DNA from: Apostichopus japonicus
Lineage: Eukaryota; Echinodermata; Holothuroidea; Aspidochirotida; Stichopodidae
Length of the DNA: 64,000 nucleotides
NCBI RefSeq assembly: GCF_037975245.1
Contig: NC_092575.1
Coordinates: 13,257,001 to 13,321,000, forward strand
Reading direction: 5' to 3'
Shown in pieces: positions 1 to 11,135 of this stretch. The notes under the pieces were generated by a model. The model was not told the origin of the DNA and made no database searches. It saw only the letters and a program-made list of their open reading frames with translations. The stretch's first letter is position 1, and every line of letters begins with the position of its first letter. A program made the position numbers and the translations under genes.

Positions 1-878
1 ATGGGTTGATTATTTGCAAAACGCGACCCTGAATATTACTGGGGAGAATAAAATCTGATTGATATAAATAAACAAAGCGCGGTCAGAGTGACAGATAATT
101 ATTGGGATATTATATAGACTGGCCGGCTAATGCAACAATAGATATTAGAATCATGGTCGTGTCAAGTGCCCTGACTGATAGATGGACCGCCCCGGTTAGC
201 TGCTTGTATCAAGTTTTTAAAGATATCTTCAGAAATCATCATGCATAACCATTGTCAAAAACTGTCAAGTTGCAATAAGTTACCAATTCCCAATTTTGCC
301 TCTAGCATTCTGTAAGCAGCCAATAATGGAACTGAATTGGAAGAGAAATGAGTTGATCTACTGGGGTCAAGTGTGGTAACTCTTTACCATGGTAAATTTT
401 TCAAGTTCTTTTTACGTTTTAAGGGGCATATAGATGAAAGCGAAAACAAAGCATGAAGACATTAGATTTTACCAAAACTTAATTGCGCTGGACTGCATCA
501 TCATCGTTTAGTTTATGTTAATATGAGAATTTCTGAAAACAAAGAATTATAATCATTATATGAGTAATATATAGATGTGTTTTACAACAAGTATTGAAAA
601 AAGTACCTTATTAAATTTGCATTCAAGTTTTGGATGATTTTGATAGTAGTTTTTATGTCAATGTTTGGTACTTCCACATCCTCAACCCTTCAATATGCTC
701 CCACCCATGCCCTCTTGAAACAAAAGACATTTGTAATTTTCAAGGTTTAAAGACTAAATATAAGCATTAGAGTTTAATAGCTTCTCATCTGTTGTAGATG
801 AATCATTCCTGTTTCAGTTTAAACACATTATGCTGAAAGTGAAATTCCACTTATAAACATGTATTTCTTTGCCCTCAG

Positions 879-927
879 GTCGTCATTCAGTATTGGAAGA
901 AACAGAAGCAATTTATCATTTGTCTAG
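879..927 (+). other. Possible 49-nt internal exon of an unidentified gene
   Basis: A pyrimidine-rich acceptor (tttgccctcag) ends at 878 and a donor (gtacgt) begins at 928. The 49 nt between are open in two frames. The more protein-like frame reads RHSVLEETEAIYHLS after one partial codon. I do not recognise the protein and found no partner exon on either side, so this may be chance. It is reported because both splice signals are good and the length is typical of a small exon. Confidence 0.2.
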
Positions 928-1463
928 GTACGTGCTTGTAAAGAAAAAAAATTAAAGTGGAGGGCAAAATACTTCTATTAGGATATAAGGACAAATAAAT
1001 GCTACATATGCATGTTTCAAATCACCCATGTTTCATATCACACACAAATCTTTATTGCAGGATGTCGTTTATTTCTCATTTTTTTTTTTTTTTTTTCTAA
1101 CGATGGTTTTTTTTTTTTGGTGTGTGTGAGATCCATATCATTTACTTCAATAACTCACATATAAAAGAGAAATATATTTGAACAGCTAAAAATGAATTTA
1201 GTATTCAGCTTTGATTAGACTTTTTATTTATTATTTATACTTTTTGATCCAACTTGAAAGTATATTCTCTATAAAATGCTGTTGCGATAACGAGTATTAT
1301 TAAGTTGGGGCAGCAAATCTTGTATACTGAAGATTCCTTTTAGTTGTTTCTTCATCTGTGAACATATAGTAGGGGGGGGGGCAAGATGAATTGATCAAGC
1401 TTTAAAGATCAGTGAGTCAAAGGTTGATGAAAGCTGTTAACTGTGATCCATTACTGTAATGAG

Positions 1464-1490
1464 TAGCGTGCTGAAATTAACAGCACGCTA
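1464..1490. repeat. Short perfect hairpin
   Basis: The ten bases TAGCGTGCTG are followed by a 7-nt AT loop and the exact reverse complement CAGCACGCTA. No coding context is visible. It could be the remnant of a foldback element or chance; no RNA family is recognised. Confidence 0.5.
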
Positions 1491-1878
1491 GAAGACTTCA
1501 TTAATAATTTAAATTTGTTTTCCTTCGCCCTATACCCCCACTTCCATCCTGCCCCCTCCCCCCCCGCTTCCCCCCAACTTTCAATCCCTAGAGTTTGGAA
1601 TTTTCTATCATACATTTATACAAATCATTAACCATATATGGCATACATGGGAACATTATACTTCAAAATAATTTGTAACATGTCATGAAAATCACCCGCA
1701 ATATTTAGTTCAATTTAAGGGTAACATGAGGGTAACGTTTCTCTTTACAACTGTCATTATAATACCCAAAGTATGAATTTTAAATTTTATTTAGCTTTTA
1801 TTTAAAATACAGTCACGGTATGAAGCATTCATATTGATATCTGAGTCATTTATGCATAAGAACATGTATTCTCTATTT

Positions 1879-3400
1879 CAATAACTTTCTTTTTTCTCAA
1901 AATACAGAAAAAAGTTATCTAGAGGAAGTTGAGGAGCCCACATTACAGCTACATATTACTACTGTGCATGCATGTGTCAAGTTTCGCATGGTGCCAAAGA
2001 ATCCAAATTTATGAGGATTTTATTCTGTGATTTCACTCAGAAGAGAACATAAAACAAAAATTGTATGAGGTTTTATGAATAATGCAGAAACATACCGTAT
2101 TCATGAACAAAACTCTAAAACATGAGAATACTATAGAGGTTTGGTAAAACTGCTTCAATTTCAATAGGACAATTTTGTTTTCAAATGAAAGAATATATAA
2201 ATAATAACTTTCTTTTTTCTCAAAATACAGAAAAAAGTTATCTAGAGGAAGTTGAGGAGCCAACGTTACAGACACATATCACTACTGTGCATGCATGTCA
2301 AGTTTTGCATGGTGCCAAAGAATCCAAATTTTATGAGGATTTTATTCTGTGATTTCACTCAGAAGAGAACATAAAACAAAAATTGTATGAGGTTTTATGA
2401 ATAATGCAGAAACATACCGTATTCATGAACAAAACTCTAAAACATGAGAATACTATAGAGGTTTGGTAAAACTGCTTCAAATCCAATAGGACAATTTTGT
2501 ATTTCAAATGAAAGAATATATATACAGAATAAAATTTGAAATGGAACGTCACACACAGCACATCATATTCATCAATTTTTTATAGGGCTGCAAACTAAAG
2601 TCAGAAATAATAATGAGGCTTTAAATTTTTTCATTATTATTATCATAAAAGACCTCTGAAGTCAAATGTTGTCACATAAATATCAGATCATCATCAATAA
2701 TTCAGAGAATTAAAATATATACATGAAATGGAATCCCAAAATGAGAATTCATACTGGATGTAAAGTGTGATAAAACTGCTTCAAATTCAATAGAATAATT
2801 TTATTTTATATCAAAGAATAATTAGAAAATTAATTTGAGGATGAACGTCACTGCATACATAAATATGTATATCATATCCTGCATGTCAATTTTTTGGTTT
2901 AGGGCTGCAAAATACTGTCAAAAATAATTTCCTTTTATTTCCTATTATATCACAAAAGACCTCTGAAGTCATAATGTTTGTCACATAAATATCAGATCAT
3001 CATCAATAATTCAGAGAATTAAAATATATACATGAAATGGAATCCCAAAATGAGAATTAATACTGGATGTAAGGTGTGGTAAAACTGTTTCAAATTGAAT
3101 AGAATAATTTTATTTTACATAAAAGAATAATTACAAAAATTAATTTGAGGATGAATGTCACTGCATACATAAATATGTATATCACTTCCTACATGTATAG
3201 GGTTGCAAAATACTGTCAGAAATAATTTGCCTTTTATTTCCTATTATTATCACAAAAGACCTCTGAAGTCATAATGTTTGTCACATATATATCAGATTAT
3301 TATCAATATATGCAGAAAAATGACATATTCATGAAATGGAATCCCAGAATGAGAATACTGGATAAGTTTGGTAAGACCTTTCTGGAATATCAATTCCATA
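1879..3400. repeat. Tandem array of ~300-325 bp units, about five copies
   Basis: The landmark ataactttcttttttctc recurs at about 1881 and 2204 (period ~323 bp), and these first two copies are nearly identical. Three more diverged copies follow, with the landmark GACCTCTGAAGTC at 2651, 2958 and 3258 (periods ~307 and ~300 bp). All copies share a segment like TGGTAAAACTGCTTCAA followed by an 'AATAGGACAATTTTGT'-type stretch. The small open frames on the minus strand here are the same repeat translated twice, not genes. It looks like a satellite or complex tandem duplication with older copies on the right and a recent duplication on the left. Confidence 0.8.
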
Positions 3401-5461
3401 GCCCAAGTCCCTGTGCAACACGCAGGCTGCTTGAAACCATGTCATCTAAGAAAGCCTACGCATTTATCACAGGACACATTTTCCCACTGCGATAACTTAA
3501 ACGTTTTATTACCGATTTCAGTGGTTTGAGCGGTATTTGACTTAAGGTTTCTTTGCAAAAAATTTATCAACCCAGTCCGACTTGGGAGTTCCAACTTCAG
3601 AAAAGTCCAAACACCCCGATTCAAAATGCACGGTAAATACTACACCAAAAGGTTTCGTGAAAAAGCCCTCCTTTTTACTGTACGTAACAATTTCCACAAA
3701 CAACCTTTGATCACTTCCGTTCGGCAAGCAGCATTACAAAGAGTATACATTGTGCTTTCCACTGATTTAAAACTGATGTTCATTAGTCAATTCTTTCAAT
3801 CGGCCCGATACCAACCAACTGAAAGCTTTGTAAGAAAAATGTTGGATTTGTCATCTCCAAGTGGCAAGAGACTTACTCTGCATTGTGTGTAAATCTCTGT
3901 ATATGCTGCACAATGCTGTGTTATGTAAACTCGAAACTGTACACGACTAACGGCATGAAATGAGGTCCATTTGAAGCCTATTTCTTTGCAATTTTGCAAA
4001 AATTATTTGGCCAAGGGTGTCATTACATGTTAATTCAAGTTATAGTTATTTCTTGCATCATAAAAATGTATCTTTCTTTGAAAAAGAAAGAAATTTTCAT
4101 CTCTCCAGGTTTAAGTTTAAGTGTCCAAGGACAGTTCCATTTTCACTAATAGGGGTGATACATATAAAATACACATAAAACTGAGTCGTAATATTGATTA
4201 CCCATGTTGCAACAAAATATTTCTAATGCCAGTGGTCATAGATATATTTGATCTTGTTTACTTCTGTTTGAATTCAGTTTTACTCGAGAACAAAATATAA
4301 TGTTTCATGCATTTGCGTTTTGTGAGCCTGTTTCAGAATCGAACAGTCCCTCGGGGAACAGGTCTGCAGAAATTACAGATAGGCGCTATAAGTCATTCAC
4401 CTGATCACTAGGGTCTTATTTATTGAGGATTTTTAGTAGACATACATTTTAGGGAGCAAGGAACCAATATGAATTCAATTGTCCCAAACTTGCAAGGCAT
4501 GTTATCACTTCTGATATGCTAGATTTCACACATTTATTTCGATAGGAGGGGCTGACTATCTAACAAAGAGATTCAGTATAAAGTATAAGGCAAGCTTCAC
4601 CCGACAGAGAAAATAGCACATCGCTACACTGTAGTACAAACACAGATCCCCATGGATACTTCTCCATTTTGTGATATCTCATTTGGATGGAACATTCACT
4701 TGGAAATTTCTTGCGATAACTATATGGTCAAGTTTCACGATTTTCCAAGAAGCAAAAGTATTCATTTTCAAAGTTAAAGTTTACATTGACCAATAACCTT
4801 AAATTCTGTCAATACTTTTCTACAACAACAACTCCTCCTGACTTTTATGTCAAATAATATTAATTTCCAAAGACAATTAATTAGCTCCCAGTTCTTCTGA
4901 GATGGGGAAGGACAAAATTACTAATTTGGCCGTCAGCAAATGAGCTGATCCACTTTAATACATGCCTCTAACAGCAGCAAGATAGTAAAACTTAGAGAAA
5001 ATTAGAAAAAAAGAGCCGATCGATAAATTGAAACCCGATATCCCGAATGGACGGAATTTATTCACTTGGGGAAGGTTCTAGCAATGGTGAAGTCAACTTT
5101 CCAGATATTCTCAATAGTAACAAAAGTATTCATTTCGAAGCTAAACCTACACGGTGTCAATACATCTTTAGCTTTGGGCAAATCTGGCTTTAACCATGTC
5201 CAAGATTAAATTAAATAGATTCAATTCGTTTTTGAAAGGGCAGTGGGATCGACCGTTGGTCTAGCAAATCAGAAGACTCCAATAATGGTATGATGCTTTG
5301 TTCAGAATGTTGGGTGTCTGACTACAGTCCAGCCTGCTTTTCAAGGAGGACTTTATGCACATAATTAATTTGATATGTACAGTAGTAGAAAATTCCAAAG
5401 CAGCTGATATCAGTACAAGTTGGATTTCTAAAACATTTTAAAATTTTTGAGAAATGATCCT
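3401..5461. other. Non-coding stretch, no recognisable gene
   Basis: Roughly 3380-3900 is richer in GC and in short open frames than its surroundings (60-90 codons on both strands), which could be an old exon or untranslated region. None of the translations resembles a protein family I know, and no convincing chain of splice sites links them. The remainder to 5461 is AT-rich with nothing identified. Confidence 0.4.
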
Positions 5462-5814
5462 TTAAAGGCATTGAAGTAACGTCTAATGCCGGTACTCTGA
5501 CCTAGCTTCGAATGAGGTGTAACAGAAGTGTTAGACACCACCATCGATCCCAGAAAATACACACACAGCTTGCTACCGTCGGTAATTAGACAAGAGTGTA
5601 CAGTCAATACATGCAGCTATGGTCAATACCCACAACAGAGTGTACATAGCAGTGATGGACATCTCAGGTCAAGACAAAATATAACAAGGTATCACGTTTC
5701 GTTACTGTCTGCATTTGGAAGCGACACAAAAAAAACTTCACTAGCAAGCAACGGAAAGTTAGCTTTTGTCAGAATGGCGGCACACGGTTTGGGGCGAGTC
5801 TTCAATGCCTTTAA
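5462..5814 (+). mobile_element. piggyBac-like MITE, copy 1
   Basis: The element begins and ends with TTAA and has terminal inverted repeats: TTAAAGGCATTGAAG on the left and CTTCAATGCCTTTAA on the right. The ~353 bp body has no transposase. The same sequence occurs in inverted orientation at 8101-8465, which confirms a mobile unit. TTAA target duplications and short inverted ends are the known signature of piggyBac-type elements; assignment to that superfamily is by signature only. A 153-codon open frame starting at 5528 lies mostly inside the element and is not considered a gene. Confidence 0.75.
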
Positions 5815-8100
5815 ACATCTGAGTTTCATCAGTATAGTCAGTGACACAAAGACAATAAGGTTAGTTTCCTCAGATGCAGTACAAAACAAGACAGGAAAAA
5901 CATATTTTTTACGGCCCCAATTAACATGTTCACAGTGCATTACACATTTATGTCAAGGACAAATGGCGTTGAATGTCGTTCGAAGATAAGCTCTGAACAT
6001 TGCACATTTGAAGTTAAAAAGAACATGCATCGGTTGAGTTATTACAATTTATAAAACAATGGATTAACATTAATAATTTAGGCCTGCACTGAGGAGCAGA
6101 CATTATCAGTAAACTTAGCCTTAAAGGAGCATTCCAGAGATATATTTTAAAGCTGAATATCTTGAAAACTGGAGCAGCTCCATAGAAACACTACCTACTA
6201 CTGATTTTTTTTGTTTCTCTTAAAACACCCATTAATTCACTTCTTCTGAATGGATTATTCGTTTGTGAAGATCGACACCATTCCACCCTTCCTAATTTGG
6301 CCCACCCCCACCCCCTACTCCACCACCCGTAACAACCTATGTATCCAACATTTAACAGTACCAATGTCGAGGTGACGTAGCAAATATCCAGTTTTAATTT
6401 TTTTTTTTTCACCACAGAAATATTTCCTTTACTTTGCCCGAGGATACAGTATGCCTTCACAGGCAAACAGATTTGAATTTCAAGTCTCTTGGAAATGAAT
6501 TTATGAGAAATGGACAAAAGGTGAAAGTTGGAATCTTGTGGCAGCCCATGGGTATCAGGTGTTAAGCAAAAACAATTTTAAGTGCAACGGGAGTCATCGT
6601 TGCACCCCTCCAAGGATATAAAGCAAATGAGCAGATACAAATATGCATTTCAGTCAAATTAATGTTCTGATTACCTGAGCTTCGTACCGCAAACCTCTCC
6701 CACTCAGAAAAATTTCCGCAACGATGAACAGTAATTTGGACTTTCAGGGTCTCAACTTTCAGAGTCAGGTGCATTGTAAGTGAGAGCCAAATTAGAGGCA
6801 ATCAGTAAAATAGGCTTATTTCTTGTTATTTTACACAAAAAAAAAGTTAAATCATGATTAATTATCACCAGATCTTTTGGATGAATAGTTAAATTTAATG
6901 ATGTGGCATTTTGCACTCCACCAATTAAAATAAATTATGTTCAAAAATTATTGATACAAAAAAGTCCTTTTAAAAGTTTAAATTTTCAAAAAGGAAAGGT
7001 TTGTAGTCTCATGGCATTCAAGAACAATTACAAGTGACACTTTTGTGTATTTTGTCTACGGAATATCACACTTGCATGTCTTGTGTTATAATATTTCAAG
7101 AAGTTATGAATATACATGAAAATATCAGAGAACATTGAAAACAGGTTTCTTAGTTGGTTTTGATCAATTCTATGGTAGTAATGTTTTAAACCATCATGAA
7201 GTGTTGCAGGGTGAACAAATTTTGAGAATTTATTCAAATGCATTAAAAGCTGAGGGGGGGGGAGGGTACTCCAAATTCATAGTTTGATCAACTGGATCTA
7301 ATTATATTGAAATTATCAAGTAAAAACAGACAACGGAATGCAGTATAACCGCAGCAATGTGGCACACCGCCCACTTTCTCCTCCTTGTGAATCTACCATG
7401 CAGAAGATCTACTACTGTATGCGGGCTCCATGAAAATGTTGTTAAGAACATCATTTTAAATACTTCACTGAATTGAACATTATATTTAGCTAACCAAGAC
7501 TTTGGAAAGTTGTTCATTAAAAGAAGAAGGCAAATTATTTTACATGAACTAATTCAAGATAAAGTTCACTTAACATGTTTATCTGAACTACTCTTACACA
7601 ATACTTTGATAAAACCAAAAGAATTGCTGTGTTGTATAGTAAAGTACTGTACTGTACACTTAATCAGGCAAAACAAGAATGCTTCCATCCCTTTAAAATC
7701 TTCATTAAGAGTGAGAAACTAACAAAGGAGATCTTAACCATCTCAAAACTGCCACAGTCCAAGCCTGACAAAAATGTCCCTCATGACTGATTAAAAACTG
7801 GTAAACCAAATATTCTAGACAATAAAATGTGTGTAAGATTTTTTTTTAACCTCCATGGTAAGATATATAATGTACTGGTGTGCCCTTGGGCCTAATTACA
7901 TCCTTGTCGCTAATAAAAGGTAATGACATTGAAAGTAGGCAGTTTCTCTGCTAGCCAATTTCAACTTAATTTTTCAGTCAATTTACTAGTCATACCAACT
8001 TAAACCATATATACAGAAGAGGAGAGAAATAAGTTGGTATGTATACAGTGAAATGCAATGGAATTCTTAATGCATAAAGGGTCAACAACAAGCCTACACG
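5815..8100. other. Inter-repeat non-coding stretch
   Basis: Apart from the copy of the AAGGAGCATTCC family at 6078-6390, a C-rich patch at 6300-6330 and a G-run near 7250, nothing is recognised. Short open frames on both strands do not match known proteins and lack coding character. Confidence 0.45.
6078..6390 (+). mobile_element. Dispersed repeat, AAGGAGCATTCC family, copy A
   Basis: It contains the family landmark TTAAAGGAGCATTCCAGAG preceded by TTAGGCCTGCACT and followed by an AT-rich body ending near GTGACGTAGCAA. Related copies lie at about 30,829-31,085 (same orientation) and 45,940-46,150 (reverse). No coding capacity is seen. Ends are approximate because the copies are diverged. Confidence 0.6.
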
Positions 8101-8465
8101 TTAAAGGCATTGAAGACTCGCCCCAAACCGCATGCCGCGCTCTGAAAAAGTTAACTTTTCGTTGCTTGCAAATGACATTTTCTTCTTGTCGCTACAAAAT
8201 GCAGACAGTAATGAAATGTGATACCTTGTCATCTTTTATCTAGACCTGAGATGTCCATCGCTGCTATGTACACTGTGTTGTGGGTATTGACCATAGCTGT
8301 ATGTATTGACTGTACACTAGTGTCTAATTACCGATGGTAGCAAGTTGTGTGTGTATTTTCTGGGATCGATGGTGGTGTCTAACACTTCTGTTACACCTCA
8401 TTCCAAACTAGGTCAGATTACCGGCATGAGACGTTGCTTTGTGTGCGAGTCTTCACACCCTTTAA
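8101..8465 (-). mobile_element. piggyBac-like MITE, copy 2 (inverted)
   Basis: This is the reverse complement of the element at 5462-5814. It begins TTAAAGGCATTGAAGACTCG and ends with CGAGTCTTCACACCCTTTAA, so its inverted ends extend about 20 bp and TTAA flanks both sides. The two copies have the same layout, with scattered substitutions and small indels indicating they are not a very recent pair. A 61-codon frame inside is not a gene. Confidence 0.75.
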
Positions 8466-8608
8466 ACCTTGTATGGATAGGCCTGACAAAGGCTACATTC
8501 CCAGGGCCAGAGATCACTTAGAAAAAGGGAATGAATGATAATTTATCCTCATTTTTCATAATATACATTTCAAGAAGGGAGCCTTGTGATATATTTTCCT
8601 CCCACGGC

Positions 8609-8916
8609 CAGGTGCGTAGCCAGGAATTTGCCAAGGGAGGGGCGAAAATGTAGGCAAACTATCAGAGCCGTAGATGCAGCAATGCAAACTATCTAAGCGT
8701 AGCGCCACCATGGTTGGCGCGAAGCGTACAAGAAAATTTTGGCTAAAAATGCCTCCCAGATCGCTGGAAATGGCACTTCCCAGGCCTTGTAAGTTGCATC
8801 TTAGCATTTTCTCTTTTGAAATTACTAGCTATATCATAAAAACATTAAAAAAAAAATTAAAATATGCTCAAGGGGGGGCGGCTGCCCCCTTTGCCCATCC
8901 CTTGGCTACGCGCCTG
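8609..8916 (+). mobile_element. hAT-like MITE with 8-bp target duplication
   Basis: The left end CAGGTGCGTAGCCAGG and right end CTTGGCTACGCGCCTG form 16-bp inverted repeats (14 of 16 match). The flanking octamers are CCCACGGC and CCCATGGC (7 of 8). CAG...CTG ends with an 8-bp duplication are the known hAT signature. The ~308 bp body has no transposase and ends in a G/C-rich strip. Its core around 8690-8790 recurs in reverse orientation at about 39,220-39,310 and 40,680-40,785, so it belongs to a multi-copy family. Confidence 0.75.
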
Positions 8917-10334
8917 CCCATGGCTGGACGTGGTTCTTGACTCTTATTTTTTATTTGAGCTTATTTCTTACATATCAGACACATATATAGCCAAGAGCAA
9001 CTCTGTATTTCCACCCAAAACCAAAAAAGGCAGTTTCGTATCTTATCGCTAAGATAGCAAAGCTTTTATTGCACTTCTGTAGATGTGATCAGTGAGTTGA
9101 TAAAAGCTACTGAGTATTACTCAAAGTGAGAGCCACGTAAACTAGATAACCTGACAAGACCCATCTTCAAGACATGAACTTACTCTCGAGTGATAAATGG
9201 ATATGATTCAGGCACTCAACATTTGGTCCCCAGTCGCTCTTTCATGTTAGTATGTAAATCACTGGTAAAACGTAAAACCGCAATTAGGAATTGGGTAAAA
9301 TTTCAAATTTCAATTCAATATGTGTGTTTATAAGTGAAACTTGAGTACTTCAAACTAATGACCTATCTCAATGTACTAGGTTTTAAGTATGGAAATTTTT
9401 TAAGCGGACAAAAAGAGTGACCAAAATCCACTCAAACACAACTGGTTTGGAAAACATCAGGTTAGGATAGACTTTTGTGTATTAATCATCAATGAGTTGT
9501 TTATTTTTTTTTGGGGGGGGGGGGTCCTGTACCTATCTGTTGTGTCATCTAAGCATTTCTTGATATTATACTTTAATAACTTAATCAAAATCAAACATTG
9601 TAATATTTCAAGATTTTGGGGTTTGTTTTAGCAAAAAGATTGTTTTTCAATTCTCTTGGAAGGAAAAGGTTGTGTTTGCTCACAAGAAGGTTTTTTATTT
9701 CAAGCCAGAACAGGAATTAATGGAAAAGCATCAATCTATGTTAGTAATTCCCTTATAAAAACTTCTCTCCATACAGCCTTATTCCACAATTCGGTAATAG
9801 CGACTACCCGCACACTAACATACAGTCATACATATAGCCTAAGAAGACATCCATCAGCACAGCTCAAACCAATAAACTGACTACAAATGCACCAAAACAC
9901 AAATAGACTTGAACTAAAATATAACTGACAAGTTCTATTAATAGGTAAAATCACTCAGAACAAAAAAACATAAACATCCAAAGATAACTGACTGGTTAAT
10001 TAAACCAAATTTGGAAAGATTGTATTGGCTGGAATGCCAGGGTTCAAACCAAACCGTTAGAGCTACGGTTAACGGAATAGAGCCCGGCTACTTTTCTGTT
10101 TTTCTATGTTTACTAAGTTATAAGAGTATCATGATGCAATAGGAGGCCAATATAATACAACCCACAAAAGCTGGTAAACTTGGTTCATTCACTTCTCTCA
10201 TCTGTTTATCTACTAACAGCAGAAATATCACCAAGATAAAGGGAATGGTATAAAGGGAAGGTCATAAAATCAAGGACCTGTTCATGATTACAATTTTTCA
10301 GTTCAAGTTTATTTGTGTTTTTGACAACTGACCG

Positions 10335-10470
10335 GTAAGAATACAATATTATATACATTATATATATATTATACAATATTATATACAATATACAATATAA
10401 AATATATACATATACAATATTATATACATTACATATATACATACACAATATTATATACATTATAACATAT
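10335..10470. repeat. AT-rich microsatellite
   Basis: Irregular repetition of ATACAATATTATATACATTA-type words over ~135 bp. Open frames crossing it consist of Ile/Tyr/Met repeats and are artefacts of the repeat. Confidence 0.8.
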
Positions 10471-10941
10471 AGGAGTAGTCATTGCACTTGTAGTCCATTG
10501 ATATTATTTGCATCTTCAGCCTTTCATCCTACCCATACCTCAAAGGACAGAAAGCTTTGCAAAGTGACCTGCTTCCCTTTTGTATAGTTTGATATTAAAG
10601 CAAACCATGAGCAGCTTTACATAAATTTATTCCATTAGGGGAAAGATTTGAAACTATCCTTGGATTAGCATCTATGGCGATACAGGAAAAAATATAGCCT
10701 TCAAGTCTGTTGTTAAGGTATGATTCAATGGCTGGAAACCCCTACAGTAAGCCTTTCTTTCTTTTTCCTCAATCCCCCTTTCCCCATTCCTCCCATTTCC
10801 TGCCCCATCCCAGATCCCCCACCTTCCTTCCTTCACTCCCTCAAGAACACACACATAGGCACGTGCTGACAAAAATTCTGATGATGAAATTAAGATAAAC
10901 CCTCCACATTAAGGACTACAGTTCATCTCTTGTGACAAGCT

Positions 10942-11024
10942 TCAATAAATGTCAGCCATGTGATGCCCAAAACGAGCGAAATTTGACGTCTTTCCTCCGC
11001 ACCGAGGAGATCGACTGTCAGTTA
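10942..11024 (-). other. Possible terminal exon, unidentified
   Basis: On the minus strand an acceptor (tttgaattcag) precedes an open frame of 26 codons ending in TGA: TDSRSPRCGGKTSNFARFGH, then HMADIY. Base composition is GC-richer than the neighbourhood and the residue mix is protein-like. Exon 5 of the TMCO6-like gene ends in phase 0 whereas this would need phase 1, so it does not follow it directly. I do not recognise the peptide. Confidence 0.2.
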
Positions 11025-11135
11025 CTGAATTCAAAATAAAAGAAATGTTAGGATCACCAGGGCAGGAACATGATAGGTAGAAATGATACTGCAACTTCAT
11101 TATGATTGCATGCACTACAATAGTAGTCAACAGTA

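Larger units (their letters stand above)
1..1878. other. Non-coding flank, no recognisable gene
   Basis: No long open frame and no recognisable protein domain is seen. The stretch is AT-rich, with a poly-T run near 1080-1100, a G9 run near 1373 and a C-rich patch near 1530-1575. Two small items inside it are listed separately: a possible 49-nt internal exon at 879-927 and a short perfect hairpin at 1464-1490. Confidence 0.5.
8917..11135. other. Non-coding stretch with low-complexity tracts
   Basis: It contains a G11 run near 9513, an AT microsatellite (10,335-10,470) and a C/T-rich strip near 10,755-10,850. No gene is recognised, but one weak exon candidate on the minus strand at 10,942-11,024 is listed separately. 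Confidence 0.45.

Noticed and set aside
2033-2561. Two similar minus-strand open frames
   Set aside because: They are the same tandem-repeat unit translated twice; composition is Phe/Tyr/Ile-rich low complexity.
5528-5989. 153-codon plus-strand open frame
   Set aside because: More than half lies inside a MITE that recurs inverted at 8.1 kb with a disrupted frame; no family resemblance.
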